NCBI GenBank assembly: GCA_934394855.1
Contig: CAKRRH010000001.1
Coordinates: 1 to 64,000 of the forward strand
Origin: an uncultured Eubacteriales bacterium
GTDB taxonomy: Bacteria > Bacillota > Clostridia > Oscillospirales > Acutalibacteraceae
Length of the DNA: 64,000 nt
Direction of reading: 5' to 3'
Positions 17,404-27,021 of the stretch are shown piece after piece (the first letter of the stretch is position 1; every line of letters begins with the position of its first letter). The translations under genes and the position numbers were made by a program. The notes under the pieces are model-generated. The model was not told where the DNA came from. It searched no databases and was given only the letters and a program-made list of their open reading frames with translations.

Positions 17404-17439
17404 AAATAAAAAAACGACCACAACATCTTGTGGTCGTTT
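17404..17439 (-). terminator. Rho-independent terminator after the coiled-coil gene
   Basis: A perfect 12-bp stem (17412-17423 with 17428-17439, loop CATC) is followed on the minus strand by a T run (17404-17414 on the complement). It ends the rsmD-coaD-coiled-coil transcript just before the dcw promoter. Confidence 0.9.
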
Positions 17440-17549
17440 CAAAAAATCAACAGAACAAATATTCGTTTACATAATATTAATTTGTATTCTCCCCCACTCG
17501 CCGCCATTTTGGCAAAAAAATGAGGAATAAACGATTTACATAACAAAAA

Positions 17550-18032
17550 TTATCTCTGTTCGCCTTCCGGCATTACCGGCGGAACGTTCGGCCGCTGCTG
17601 GCGAAGCGCCGCTCTTGTCTTGCGAATTTCAGCCAAATTAGCGGTAACCGACTCATCGGTGCGTTTGAGCAAATCATCGACGAAATCCTGAGCCGCTCTT
17701 CTCATATCCCTTGCTTTGATCTGAGCCGCATTGATGATCTCGCTCGCCTTAGCCTGAGCCTGACGGGTAATTTCCTCCTGCGCTACCATTGCACGAGCCT
17801 TGTCCTCAGCAGCCTTGACAATCGCCTCTGCCTCTCTTTTTGAAGTATTGATAATGTCCGATTTCTCGGCAACAATGCTCTTTGACTGCTTAAATTCCTG
17901 GGGCATATTAAGACGAATATCGTCAATTATAACACGAAGCTTTTCAGCGTCAACAACCGACTTGCCGCCCGGCAATCCCCATGCTTTATCAAGCACCTCG
18001 TCAATTTCATCAAGCAAATCTTCTACGCTCAT
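17550..18032 (-). CDS. Coiled-coil protein of unknown function next to coaD
   Basis: A 160-residue, mostly helical protein rich in Ala, Glu, Lys and Arg. Residues 1-45 contain a short folded start (SVEDLLDEIDEVLDKAWGLP); 45-145 form a heptad-like coiled coil with KASEIINAAQIKARDM and KREAEAIVKAAEDKAR repeats; the tail is Pro-rich. Genes of this kind beside coaD in Clostridia are often annotated loosely as ATPase or vacuolar ATPase subunit H, and the helical pattern also recalls DivIVA-like scaffold proteins. Nothing catalytic is visible. It shares a transcript with coaD and rsmD (38-base gap to coaD). Function not assigned. Confidence 0.85.
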   Translation of the reverse strand: MSVEDLLDEIDEVLDKAWGLPGGKSVVDAEKLRVIIDDIRLNMPQEFKQSKSIVAEKSDIINTSKREAEAIVKAAEDKARAMVAQEEITRQAQAKASEIINAAQIKARDMRRAAQDFVDDLLKRTDESVTANLAEIRKTRAALRQQRPNVPPVMPEGEQR

Positions 18033-18069
18033 TACTATACATTCCTTTCAATTTACAAAGTTTCCTAAT

Positions 18070-18564
18070 TTATTTCATGCTGTTGAACTTCTGCTTTATA
18101 TCCTCAATTATACATTCGGGAACAAAGGGGCTGATGTCGCCGCCTACGCTCGCAACCGAACGCACAACCGATGAGCTTAAATACATATTCTCTGCGCTTG
18201 TTGTAAAAAACAGCGTTTCCGCATTTGGGTTGATTTTCTTATTTATCAGCGCAAGCTGAAATTCATATTCGAAATCAGACACCGCACGCAAGCCTTTAAC
18301 GATTGCACAAGCGTTCTTCTGTTTAACATAATCCGCCAACAATCCGCCGAAAACCTCGGTTTCAATGTTTCCGTCAATATCCTTTATCGACCGATTGATC
18401 ATGTCAAGCCTGTGCTCCGCCGAAAAAGTCGGCTTCTTAGCGGTATTTGTCATGACCGCAACGATTACCTTATCAAAAACCGCCGCCGCCCGTCTGATTA
18501 TATCTATATGACCCATTGTGATCGGGTCAAAGCTGCCCGGACAAATCGCAATTCGTTCCGACAC
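18070..18564 (-). CDS. coaD: Phosphopantetheine adenylyltransferase
   Basis: Adenylylates 4'-phosphopantetheine to dephospho-CoA, the penultimate step of CoA synthesis. 164 residues, the family length. The nucleotidyltransferase TxGH form is seen in GSFDPITMGHIDII near the N terminus. KGLRAVSDFEYE and the C-terminal SSSVVR loop complete the family pattern. It is 11 bases from rsmD upstream; the rsmD-coaD pair is common in Firmicutes. Confidence 0.97.
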   Translation of the reverse strand: MSERIAICPGSFDPITMGHIDIIRRAAAVFDKVIVAVMTNTAKKPTFSAEHRLDMINRSIKDIDGNIETEVFGGLLADYVKQKNACAIVKGLRAVSDFEYEFQLALINKKINPNAETLFFTTSAENMYLSSSVVRSVASVGGDISPFVPECIIEDIKQKFNSMK

Positions 18565-18575
18565 GCCGCATCACC

Positions 18576-19115
18576 TTATTCTGATTTTTTATATGCCGTG
18601 ACAAGCACCCTGCCATAGCGATATTCTTTTGCAACCGAAAAATCGCCGAAGCGCTCAGGCAATTTTTCATCGCTCGGATGCTCGCACATAATAATGCCGT
18701 AATCGGACATTTTTGACGGCAAAACTTCCATTGCCTTTTCAATCAGTCCCATTTTATACGGCGGATCCAAAAATGCAATATCAAATGTGTCGGAACAGGT
18801 TTTCAAAAACGAAAGGCTGTCTGCCGAAACAATTTTTGCCTGGTCGTTCATCTTGCACGCCGCAACATTTTTGCGAACACAGTCAAGCGATTTTGTGCTC
18901 GAATCGACAAATGTGCAAAATCCGGCTCCGCGTGAGAGCGCCTCGATTCCCATTTGTCCCGAACCCGCAAAAAGGTCAAGCACCCGTCTGCCCTCAAGGT
19001 CAAAATGAAGCGCACTGAAAACGCCCTCTTTGACTCGGTCAACGGTCGGACGAACATCAAGCCCGTCGGGCGAAATGAGTTTTCTGCCTTTTGCACTGCC
19101 GGTAATAACCCTCAT
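18576..19115 (-). CDS. rsmD: 16S rRNA (guanine966-N2)-methyltransferase
   Basis: SAM-dependent methylation of G966 in 16S rRNA. 179 residues with ITGSAKGRKL at the N terminus, RPTVDRVKEGVFS, the SAM loop DLFAGSGQMGIEALSRG, and the catalytic DPPY. ATG at 19115 follows AAAGGA with suitable spacing. It is the first gene of the rsmD-coaD-coiled-coil unit. Confidence 0.96.
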   Translation of the reverse strand: MRVITGSAKGRKLISPDGLDVRPTVDRVKEGVFSALHFDLEGRRVLDLFAGSGQMGIEALSRGAGFCTFVDSSTKSLDCVRKNVAACKMNDQAKIVSADSLSFLKTCSDTFDIAFLDPPYKMGLIEKAMEVLPSKMSDYGIIMCEHPSDEKLPERFGDFSVAKEYRYGRVLVTAYKKSE

Positions 19116-19219
19116 TGATAAAAGATCCTTTCAAACAAAAATCATATCGGTAAAGTGAATTTTGACCGATCGTGCAATTTTGACGGCATAAATACAGTTA
19201 CCCAAGATTACATATTACT

Positions 19220-19248
19220 ATTTTGCAACAAAACAGTCGTTTTGTCAA
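19220..19248 (-). promoter_or_regulatory. Candidate promoter of the rsmD-coaD unit
   Basis: Minus-strand TTGACA (19243-19248) is perfect. A weaker CAAAAT (19220-19225) lies 17 bases further on. It overlaps a small inverted repeat (AAAACAGT/ACTGTTTT) that may also help end the uvrC transcript. Confidence 0.45.
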
Positions 19249-19335
19249 CTGTTTTTTATCCATATGCGTCAAAAGTTACAGTAAATTTACAATTATGAAC
19301 AAATTAAATACAAAACTTCTTCTATAAAATTATGG

Positions 19336-21186
19336 TCAAACCTTGTGAAAATAGTCGTATATATTCTGTGCGCACGGCTTTGTCACGCCCTTAACATCGC
19401 AAAGCTGTTCAACCGACGCCGTTGCGATTTCATTTATGCCGCCGAACGCTTTCAAAAGCTCAGCCGCTCTTGTCTTGCCTACGCCGTCGATTTCGGTAAG
19501 CTGGAGCGATAATGTCGATTTTTCACTCTTTTTGTGGTGATAGCCGATCGCAAATCGGTGAACCTCGTCCTGAATCATTGTAATCAGCCTGAAAACCGCT
19601 CTTGTCGGTTTAATCGCAATCTCGCCATATTCGCCCACAAGCGCACGGGTTCGGTGGTGCGAATCCTTGACCATGCCGAAAACTCTGCCGCTCATATCAT
19701 ATTTTCTCACAATCGGCATTACAGCGCTGAGCTGTCCCTGACCGCCGTCAAGCAAAATAAGATCGGGCATTTTGCCGAATCCGCTCTCGTTGTCCTCATC
19801 GTCCTTATGCAGGTCATATTCCGCCATTCTGCGTGATAGCACCTCGTTCATTGAAGCGTAATCATCCTGCCCCTCAAACGATTTTATCGCAAACCGCTTA
19901 TATGCTTTTTTATACGGTCTGCCGTTTTTAAAGACGATCATTCCTGCGACATTATCCTTGCCCGCCATGTTTGAAATGTCATATGCTTCGATATATTCAG
20001 GCACGGTTTTAAGCCCGACAAGCCGCCTTAATTCATCAAGCACCGCCGTGTCACGAAGCCCTGCGCCCTCTTTTTGCGCAATTCGCTCTGCCGCATTATT
20101 CCTGCACATATCAAGCAGCTGCTTTTGCTCGCCCCTTTGCGCACGGGCGATCTCAACATTTTTCTTTCGTTTTTCCGAAAGAAACTTTACAATATTATCT
20201 TCGTCGTCAACATCACCGTCAACAAGCACTCTCGGCGGCACATCATCTCTCATCGAATAATAACGCAAGATAAATTCCGCCCGTGCTTCGTTTTCGCCCG
20301 ACAAATAATCAACAAAGAAATGTTCACGGTCAGTCAGTCTGCCGTTTCTGAATCTGAACACCTCAAAACAAGCATGACGCTCGCCCTTTACAAATGCAAT
20401 GACATCCTGCTCCGCCTTTGAGGTCATGACCACCTTCTGCTTTTCGCTGAGCTTGTCAATCGCCGCGATCCTGTCACGAAGCTTTGCCGCCTTTTCAAAC
20501 TGCAAATTTTCCGCCGCTTCGTTCATCTGTTCCGTCAGCTCGGCTTTTGTCTTGTCCGAGCCTTTTTTGAGAAATTCCACGGCACTCATGACCGATTCGA
20601 CATAATCGGATTTTTTGATTTTGCCCGAACACGGCGCCGAACACAGCCCGATATATGCATTCAGACACGGGCGTGATCGCTTCATGTTGTCAGAGAAAAT
20701 CATGTTGCACCGAGGCAATTTATATATTCGCTTTGCCTCGTCGACTGCTCCCCGAACATAAAAGCTTGAGTTAAACGGACCGATATTTTCACCGCCGTCG
20801 TTTTTCAGCTGCATTTCTGCGCTCAATCTCGGCCACGGCTCTTTTGTGATATGAATGTAGTGATAACCCTTGTCGTCTTTAAGCAAAATATTGTATTTCG
20901 GTGAGTTTTGCTTGATCAATGAGCACTCCAAAATCAGCGCCTCAAACTCGCTGTCAACGATTATATAGTCAAAATCATCAACATGAGCCACCATCTGTCT
21001 CACCTTTTCAAGATGACGCTCCTGCGAACGAAAATATTGGCTGACTCTGTTTTTCAGCTTTTTCGCCTTTCCGATATAAATTATCTCATGCTCACGATTA
21101 CGCATTATATATACACCCGGCAGCTGCGGCAAAGCATTCGCCTTTTTGAGCAGTCTGTCAAGTCTTTTTTCACGGTTGTTTTCCAA
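19336..21186 (-). CDS. uvrC: Excinuclease ABC subunit C
   Basis: Makes both incisions in nucleotide excision repair with UvrB. The 616-residue product has the GIY-YIG nuclease domain (LPGVYIMRNREHEIIYIGKAK, residues 16-36, split here across the fold), a UVR motif at about 205-240, the RNase H-like C-terminal nuclease (YDISNMAG, LILLDGGQGQLS), and tandem helix-hairpin-helix motifs at the end (EIDGVGKTRAAELL). The start is TTG 21186, seven bases after AGGGG. It is 12 bases downstream of rnmV on the same strand. Confidence 0.96.
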   Translation of the reverse strand: MENNREKRLDRLLKKANALPQLPGVYIMRNREHEIIYIGKAKKLKNRVSQYFRSQERHLEKVRQMVAHVDDFDYIIVDSEFEALILECSLIKQNSPKYNILLKDDKGYHYIHITKEPWPRLSAEMQLKNDGGENIGPFNSSFYVRGAVDEAKRIYKLPRCNMIFSDNMKRSRPCLNAYIGLCSAPCSGKIKKSDYVESVMSAVEFLKKGSDKTKAELTEQMNEAAENLQFEKAAKLRDRIAAIDKLSEKQKVVMTSKAEQDVIAFVKGERHACFEVFRFRNGRLTDREHFFVDYLSGENEARAEFILRYYSMRDDVPPRVLVDGDVDDEDNIVKFLSEKRKKNVEIARAQRGEQKQLLDMCRNNAAERIAQKEGAGLRDTAVLDELRRLVGLKTVPEYIEAYDISNMAGKDNVAGMIVFKNGRPYKKAYKRFAIKSFEGQDDYASMNEVLSRRMAEYDLHKDDEDNESGFGKMPDLILLDGGQGQLSAVMPIVRKYDMSGRVFGMVKDSHHRTRALVGEYGEIAIKPTRAVFRLITMIQDEVHRFAIGYHHKKSEKSTLSLQLTEIDGVGKTRAAELLKAFGGINEIATASVEQLCDVKGVTKPCAQNIYDYFHKV

Positions 21187-21198
21187 AATAATGCCCCT

Positions 21199-21792
21199 TT
21201 ACAGTTGTTCGCACATTTCTTTCAGTTTTTCTTTATCCATGAATATATTCAGTGCGCAAAGCAGCGCATTTGCCGACATAGCCGACGGCAAATCGAGCCT
21301 TTTTTGCAATGCTTTTCGCAAAGCGGCGCTGTTTTCTTTGCCGCAAAGTCCAAGCTCATATAAATCCGTTTTGGTAATTTGCGATATGTTATTTTGCGTG
21401 GTTTCACAAAATCCGTCCTCGTCTATTCCGGCTTTTTTCAGCGCTTCAATAATAATTTCATTATCAATTCCCTCAACGCCGAGCAAGCCTTGTTTTGACG
21501 CAGTCGCCTTGCGTTTTTCTTTGCCGCTGATTTCGGGCAAATATACATGAGTAATTTTTTCCTTAGGCACAAATGAACAGATTTTTGAGCGAATCATGAA
21601 CCCTGCATTGTCCGAATCGGTCATAATGATTATTCCCCGTTCGTCTGCTGCTTTGCGAATGAACGACTGCATTTGCTTATTGTTGAAGATCGAGAAGCCG
21701 TTTGTGGTTAAAATCGGAGCGTCAATTACTGTTTCAAGCCGAATTTTATCATATTTTCCTTCAACAATAACCACCTTGTCAATTTTAATCAT
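21199..21792 (-). CDS. rnmV: Ribonuclease M5
   Basis: TOPRIM-domain endonuclease that matures the 5S rRNA precursor, typical of low-GC Gram-positives. 197 residues. The TOPRIM Glu is in VVIVEGKYDKIRLE near residue 11 and the acidic pair in MTDSDNAGFMIR near residue 56. KEKITHVYLP and the GVEGIDNE segment match the family. It overlaps the holA stop and precedes uvrC, whereas in Bacillus it usually sits with ksgA. Confidence 0.92.
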   Translation of the reverse strand: MIKIDKVVIVEGKYDKIRLETVIDAPILTTNGFSIFNNKQMQSFIRKAADERGIIIMTDSDNAGFMIRSKICSFVPKEKITHVYLPEISGKEKRKATASKQGLLGVEGIDNEIIIEALKKAGIDEDGFCETTQNNISQITKTDLYELGLCGKENSAALRKALQKRLDLPSAMSANALLCALNIFMDKEKLKEMCEQL

Positions 21793-22828
21793 TATGAATC
21801 AGCCTCATTATTCTAATCACCGTTTCCTCTATCAAAAACCGCTTGTCAACGGCGGTCGATTTCAACGCAATGTCGGTGTCGTTTAATATATCAAGTATCG
21901 TTCTGAGCGTTTTTTGCGATATTTTTTTAGCGTCAGCCGCCGCATATTTAAGTGAAAATCCTCGTCTGCCATAGTTAAGTTCTTCTGCCGCAACGCTTGG
22001 TGACACGCCTGCCGAAACAAACGCCTTTGCTCGGTATATGTCGACAAAACCGCCGATTATCAGCATATTTATCTCAATGTCCTTCATTCGCATATCATAT
22101 AAATCGCTGATAAGCTGCATTGTCCCCGGAACATTTCCCGAAATGATTCTCTTTGACAGCTCATATTTATTTGCGTCAACCGTCTTTGTGCAAAGCTTGT
22201 CAACATCGTCTGTCGTGATTCTGCCGTCTTCGCCCTTATAACTGCACAGCTTGTTCACTTCGCCCTGAAGCTTTGCGGTTTCTCGTCCGCACACTTCAAT
22301 CATATGCTTTGCCGTGGACAAATCGATCATCACCTTGCGTTTTGCACAGGCTTTGATGATCATGTCCTGAAGCTGTGAAACGCTTTTGTGGTCAAAGCAA
22401 ATCGACGCACCCGCCTTGTTGCAGGCATTTATCACCGGACCCCATTTTTCCGGCTTTTTCTCGTTTATTTCAAATGTATCAACCAAAATAATCAAAACCG
22501 TGCTCGGCGGTATATCGGCAATCAGCGCACGAAAATCCTTTTGTGCCTTTTCTTTTTGCGCCAAATAGTCAAAATCGTTCAGCAAAACACAGCGATATTC
22601 CGACATACACGGCAGCTGCTCAACTTCATCGGTGATTTTGACAACATCGACCCGTCTGCCGTCCAGCTTAATATAGTTCATGTCGGGCAGATTCGTGACC
22701 GCATTTTTAGCAATGAACTCTGCGTAATAGTTTTTAAGATAGTTATCTTCGCCGTATATAAAATATACCCTTTGAAATTTGCCCTGTTTGATCTCGGCTT
22801 TTAATTCCTGTTCAGTCACAAAAATCAC
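21785..22828 (-). CDS. holA: DNA polymerase III subunit delta
   Basis: Clamp-loader subunit that opens the beta sliding clamp. 347 residues. The N terminus (VTEQELKAEIKQGKFQRVYFIYGEDNYL) is diagnostic. Further family features are the CGRETAKLQGEVNKLCSY segment in the middle and the C-terminal helical collar with LKSTAVDKRFLIEETVIRIM. The start overlaps the comEC stop by 4 bases (ATGA), and the end overlaps the rnmV start, so the three genes are translationally coupled. Confidence 0.92.
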   Translation of the reverse strand: MIFVTEQELKAEIKQGKFQRVYFIYGEDNYLKNYYAEFIAKNAVTNLPDMNYIKLDGRRVDVVKITDEVEQLPCMSEYRCVLLNDFDYLAQKEKAQKDFRALIADIPPSTVLIILVDTFEINEKKPEKWGPVINACNKAGASICFDHKSVSQLQDMIIKACAKRKVMIDLSTAKHMIEVCGRETAKLQGEVNKLCSYKGEDGRITTDDVDKLCTKTVDANKYELSKRIISGNVPGTMQLISDLYDMRMKDIEINMLIIGGFVDIYRAKAFVSAGVSPSVAAEELNYGRRGFSLKYAAADAKKISQKTLRTILDILNDTDIALKSTAVDKRFLIEETVIRIMRLIHND

Positions 22829-25005
22829 CCCTTGTTTTTAATATTCATTGAAAATCCGTCGCTATTAACGGTTAAATTGTTGTTCTCATCCGCCAAATAT
22901 ACCGTTTGCCCCGATACATATTGAAAATCCTGTCTGTTTGTGCAAAATATCACATTGTCGGCATTTATCATGTCAAAACCGTCAACACGGTTGCCGTTTA
23001 CAACCGCAATGTCAACTGTTTTCATATAATCGGGCAGGCTCCCTATACCCACCGATTTATCAACAAACAGCATTTTCATGTTCCGATATTTTAAATAAAC
23101 CGCGCCAGACTCGGTCGTTCTTATCTCCAAGTCATTCATCGTCAAAACCGAATTTGCGACATCATTTATCTCGCCGTCATAAACCGATTTCACCGAATAA
23201 AAGCTGTCGTCCGATTTATTCATCAGAACAAGATTGGGTTTATTATATTTTACCACATTTGCCGCCGATTTGGAATATCTGTTCTCGCCGTTTGGCAAAA
23301 CCAGCGCATGAAAATTCACCGCTCCGTGAGTTTTGAAGAAATTTGCCAGCTCATATTCCGCATTATCTCCGCCTGCCCCGACCACAACGACATCACCGCC
23401 GCAATTTACAACCGAACACACGCCGTTTCCGACATCAAGCACCGACACGCTAATGTCATTGCGTTTTACAATGTTGCTTGTAAAAATGCTCATAAGAAGC
23501 AGGTTTATGCATATAAGCGAAGTCAGCCGAATCATATGACGCTTGTCCTCGCCTTTTGCAATTAAAATGTAGCAAACCGCCGATATGATTATGCAAGCGG
23601 CAATCCAAAATCCGAATGTATCCTCACCGATTGCGACAGTCGTAACAGGCAGCTTTGCAAACATAACGCAAAGCCAAATAATTGCTTTTGTCAATCCGCT
23701 GATTATGAACGATATGCCTGCCGCCGCAAAAGGAATGAATGAAAAAAGCGCAAAAACTACCGCAAAAATCAGGTCAAGCGAAATTATCGGCAGAATGATC
23801 ATATTGGCAAGCGGTGAAATGATTGAAATGCTGCCGAAAAAGATATATATTATCGGCAAAATCGCAATATTTGCAACGACCGACTGAACAAACGGAAGGC
23901 ATATTTTCAAAATCCGCTTTTTCAAAGCTGAATTAGCTTCATTTTGCAGATATTTTTGAATCGGTGTGAACATCAAAATCATGCCTAGCGTTGCGCAAAA
24001 CGACATCAAAAACGATATATTCACAGCGGCATATGGATTTATCAAACAAAAAGCCGTCAGTGCAATCGAGAGCGAATTGACCCCGTCCGACCGCTTTCCA
24101 AAAAGGTTGCCGACATAAAGAATTATCATCATGATTCCCGAACGCAGAGCCGAATAATGAAATCCGACGACGAACATGAAAAGCACCGTCGATATAATGC
24201 AAATAACCGAAGTTTTGCGTTTATTTTTGCAAAGCGTCATCAGAACCGAATAGAGCGTGCCGATTATTATGCTCAAATGAAGACCCGACACCGCCAATGT
24301 GTGCTGCAATCCGCATGAATTAAACGCATTTCTGACATCTGCCGAAATTTCCGATTTATCCGAGAACAAAAATCCCTTATTCAGCGCCGCTTCGTCCTCA
24401 TCTAAATATTGCGACAGCTTGTCCTTGATCGTGTGAGATATGTTTTGGAAAAATCCGTTCACCGAGCGTGACATCTCACCCGTTTTCACGATCTTGTCAG
24501 AATCGTTGAAATATGCAGACAAATAGACCCCTTCGCCGTAATCGCCATATATGCTTGCATATTTTGACGAAAGCGTTGCCCGAAAGCTCACCGTTTCGTC
24601 GGGATAAAAATACAGCGGTGTGCGGCTGAACACCTTCAGCTTGAATGACTGTTTCATCTCGGATTTATCGGTAGATTTCACAGATACAAGATATTCATAT
24701 CCGCTGTCCGTCGAACTGCCATAATCCAAACATACCGCATTAACCGTTGTTTCGGTGCCGTCATATTGCAAAACAGGCGCAACAAACGCCGCATTGTTTA
24801 TGCAAAACAAGAGCGCCGCCGCAATCACAGAGATCATCGCAGTCGAAATTGCATATCCCTTTTTGAGCGACTTAATCGACAATGATAAAACAAGTGTGAT
24901 CAAAGCCAAAGCCGCTATAATCGCACAGCCGACATAGGAAAACTTCACGGCAACAATGCTTGCAAAAGCAAAAGAGAATCCTATGACAGCAAATACTCTG
25001 CGCAT
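22825..25005 (-). CDS. comEC: ComEC/Rec2-family competence protein with a degenerate beta-lactamase-like domain
   Basis: Membrane channel family for uptake of single-stranded DNA. 726 residues: N-terminal membrane segments, an external OB-like region (about 75-185), the competence domain with the diagnostic LQHTLAVSGLHLSIIIG (about 237-253), ten or so membrane helices, then a beta-lactamase-like C-terminal domain from about 519. That last domain begins normally (VSVLDVGNG) but the expected metal motif HxHxDH is replaced by LPNGENRYS, and the preceding DGG is GAGG, so it should not bind metals. ATG 25005 follows GGAGGGG. It precedes holA, as in many Firmicutes. Confidence 0.92.
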   Translation of the reverse strand: MRRVFAVIGFSFAFASIVAVKFSYVGCAIIAALALITLVLSLSIKSLKKGYAISTAMISVIAAALLFCINNAAFVAPVLQYDGTETTVNAVCLDYGSSTDSGYEYLVSVKSTDKSEMKQSFKLKVFSRTPLYFYPDETVSFRATLSSKYASIYGDYGEGVYLSAYFNDSDKIVKTGEMSRSVNGFFQNISHTIKDKLSQYLDEDEAALNKGFLFSDKSEISADVRNAFNSCGLQHTLAVSGLHLSIIIGTLYSVLMTLCKNKRKTSVICIISTVLFMFVVGFHYSALRSGIMMIILYVGNLFGKRSDGVNSLSIALTAFCLINPYAAVNISFLMSFCATLGMILMFTPIQKYLQNEANSALKKRILKICLPFVQSVVANIAILPIIYIFFGSISIISPLANMIILPIISLDLIFAVVFALFSFIPFAAAGISFIISGLTKAIIWLCVMFAKLPVTTVAIGEDTFGFWIAACIIISAVCYILIAKGEDKRHMIRLTSLICINLLLMSIFTSNIVKRNDISVSVLDVGNGVCSVVNCGGDVVVVGAGGDNAEYELANFFKTHGAVNFHALVLPNGENRYSKSAANVVKYNKPNLVLMNKSDDSFYSVKSVYDGEINDVANSVLTMNDLEIRTTESGAVYLKYRNMKMLFVDKSVGIGSLPDYMKTVDIAVVNGNRVDGFDMINADNVIFCTNRQDFQYVSGQTVYLADENNNLTVNSDGFSMNIKNKG

Positions 25006-25035
25006 AGAATCCCCTCCACCGTAGTTTTTTAATTG

Positions 25036-26355
25036 TTATTCCGACTGTCTTTTTGAGCGTGTAGGCTTTGGCGATGATTTTGCCTTGCCATCGTTGATTT
25101 TGCGAACGCTTTGTTCAACGATCGGCTTTGTTTTACCCTTTACGCTGTCTTTTGTGACAACAACCTTTGATGCGTGTTCAACCGACGGCACCTCGAACAT
25201 TGTGTCCTGCAAAACAGTTTCAAATATTGTTCTGAGTCCTCGTGCGCCCGTCTTTCGCTCAATTGTTTCTTTTGCGATTTCTTTAAGTGCGTCATCCTCA
25301 AACTCAAGCTTCACACCGTCCATTTTGAACAGCTCGGTATATTGCTTGATAAGCGAATTTTTCGGTTCCTTCATAATGCGGAGAATATCGTTCTCGCTAA
25401 GTTTGTTAAGCGTTGCAACAACAGGCAAACGACCGACAAGCTCCGGAATCAAGCCATATTTCACAAGGTCTTGATTGTTGACCTGATTTATGAGCTTTGA
25501 TGCGACATCATCATCTTCACTGTCGGAAAGCTGCGAACCGAATCCGAGCGATTTTGACGAGCCGATTCGCTTTTCGACCAGCTTTTCGATTCCGTCAAAA
25601 GCGCCGCCGCAAATAAATAGAATGTTAGATGTGTCGATCTGAATGAACTCCTGCTGCGGATGTTTTCTTCCGCCTTGCGGAGGAACATTAGACACAGTAC
25701 CCTCAACGATTTTGAGAAGCGCCTGCTGAACGCCCTCGCCGCTAACATCACGGGTGATTGAGGTATTCTCCGACTTGCGTGAAATCTTGTCGATTTCGTC
25801 GATATAGATGATTCCGTGCTGAGCCCGTTCAACATCATAATCGGCGTTTTGAATCAATCTCAAAAGAATGTTCTCGACATCTTCGCCGACATAGCCCGCT
25901 TCTGTCAAAGTGGTAGCGTCGGTAATTGCAAACGGAACATCAAGCGCCTTTGCAAGCGTCTGCGCAAGCAATGTTTTTCCGACGCCTGTCGGTCCGACAA
26001 GCAAAATGTTGCTCTTTCCGAGTTCAACATCGGAATCGGCGCGAAATTGCTTCTTAATACGCTTATAGTGGTTATATACCGCAACGCAAAGCGCTTTCTT
26101 TGCGTCCTCCTGACCGATTACATATTCATCAAGGATTGCTTTCAGTTCAGCCGGTTTTTTATAGTCAAAATCTTCTTCCGAATAGACCTTTTCAGCCATT
26201 TCGGGTTCTGCCTCGCCAATCACCTGCATACACAGCTTAATGCATTCGTCGCAGATAAAAACGCCCTTAGGACCCTTGACAAGCTGACGGATCATATTTT
26301 CGTTTCTGCCGCAAAACGAGCAGCAAACCGGTTTGTTAGTGTCATTATTTGGCAT
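25036..26355 (-). CDS. clpX: ATP-dependent Clp protease ATP-binding subunit ClpX
   Basis: AAA+ unfoldase that feeds substrates to ClpP. 439 residues. The N-terminal zinc-binding domain has two CxxC pairs (CSFCGRN and CDECIKLC). Walker A is GPTGVGKT, Walker B IIYIDEIDKI, and the pore loop GYVGEDVEN is present, as is the sensor region TGARGLR. The ClpP-docking IGF-type loop appears as KSLGFGSQ. It follows clpP by 35 bases in a tig-clpP-clpX unit. Confidence 0.97.
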   Translation of the reverse strand: MPNNDTNKPVCCSFCGRNENMIRQLVKGPKGVFICDECIKLCMQVIGEAEPEMAEKVYSEEDFDYKKPAELKAILDEYVIGQEDAKKALCVAVYNHYKRIKKQFRADSDVELGKSNILLVGPTGVGKTLLAQTLAKALDVPFAITDATTLTEAGYVGEDVENILLRLIQNADYDVERAQHGIIYIDEIDKISRKSENTSITRDVSGEGVQQALLKIVEGTVSNVPPQGGRKHPQQEFIQIDTSNILFICGGAFDGIEKLVEKRIGSSKSLGFGSQLSDSEDDDVASKLINQVNNQDLVKYGLIPELVGRLPVVATLNKLSENDILRIMKEPKNSLIKQYTELFKMDGVKLEFEDDALKEIAKETIERKTGARGLRTIFETVLQDTMFEVPSVEHASKVVVTKDSVKGKTKPIVEQSVRKINDGKAKSSPKPTRSKRQSE

Positions 26356-26390
26356 AAACGCTCTTTCCCGTACCCTGTACGAAGTGGATT

Positions 26391-26972
26391 TTATCTTTTG
26401 TCCATTACCTTGTCGATAAGACCGTATTTCATAGCCTCGTCTGCCGACATAAAGTTATCTCTTTCGGTATCCTTCATGATAACATCAAGCGGCTGATCAC
26501 AGTTTGAAGCCAAAATTTTGTTCAGCTTCTCTTTTGTCTTTGAAATATGATCGGCATGGATAAGAATATCGGTAGCCTGACCCTGAGCCTGACCGAGAGG
26601 CTGATGGATCATGATCTCGCTGTTCGGCAATGCATAACGCTTGCCCTTTGCGCCCGATGAGAGCAAAAATGCGCCCATTGATGCCGCCATGCCCATGCAG
26701 ATAGTTGAAACATCGCACTTGATGTAGTTCATTGTGTCATAGATTGCAAGACCTGCCGACACAGAACCGCCGGGTGAATTGATGTAAAGACTGATGTCCT
26801 TGTTGGGGTCCTGACCCTCAAGATAAAGCAACTGTGCGATAACAACGCTTGCGGTAGCGTCGTTTACCTCGTCGGAAAGAACAACAATTCTGTCGCCGAG
26901 CAATCGTGAAAAAATGTCATAGCTGCGCTCGCCGCGGCTTGTTTGTTCAATTACATATGGTACCAAACTCAT
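26391..26972 (-). CDS. clpP: ATP-dependent Clp protease proteolytic subunit ClpP
   Basis: Serine protease forming a double heptameric chamber. 193 residues, the family norm. The catalytic Ser is in GMAASMGAFLL near residue 97, the His in MIHQPLGQAQGQATD near 122, and the Asp in the following ERDNFMSADEA region. MSLVPYVIEQTSRGERSYDIFSRLL is the typical start (seen here as MSLVPYVIEQTSRGERSYD onwards). It lies between tig and clpX. Confidence 0.98.
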   Translation of the reverse strand: MSLVPYVIEQTSRGERSYDIFSRLLGDRIVVLSDEVNDATASVVIAQLLYLEGQDPNKDISLYINSPGGSVSAGLAIYDTMNYIKCDVSTICMGMAASMGAFLLSSGAKGKRYALPNSEIMIHQPLGQAQGQATDILIHADHISKTKEKLNKILASNCDQPLDVIMKDTERDNFMSADEAMKYGLIDKVMDKR

Positions 26973-27021
26973 TTCAAATTACCCTTTCATTATATTTTTC
27001 GCTGTGAGATTCGGACGATAA

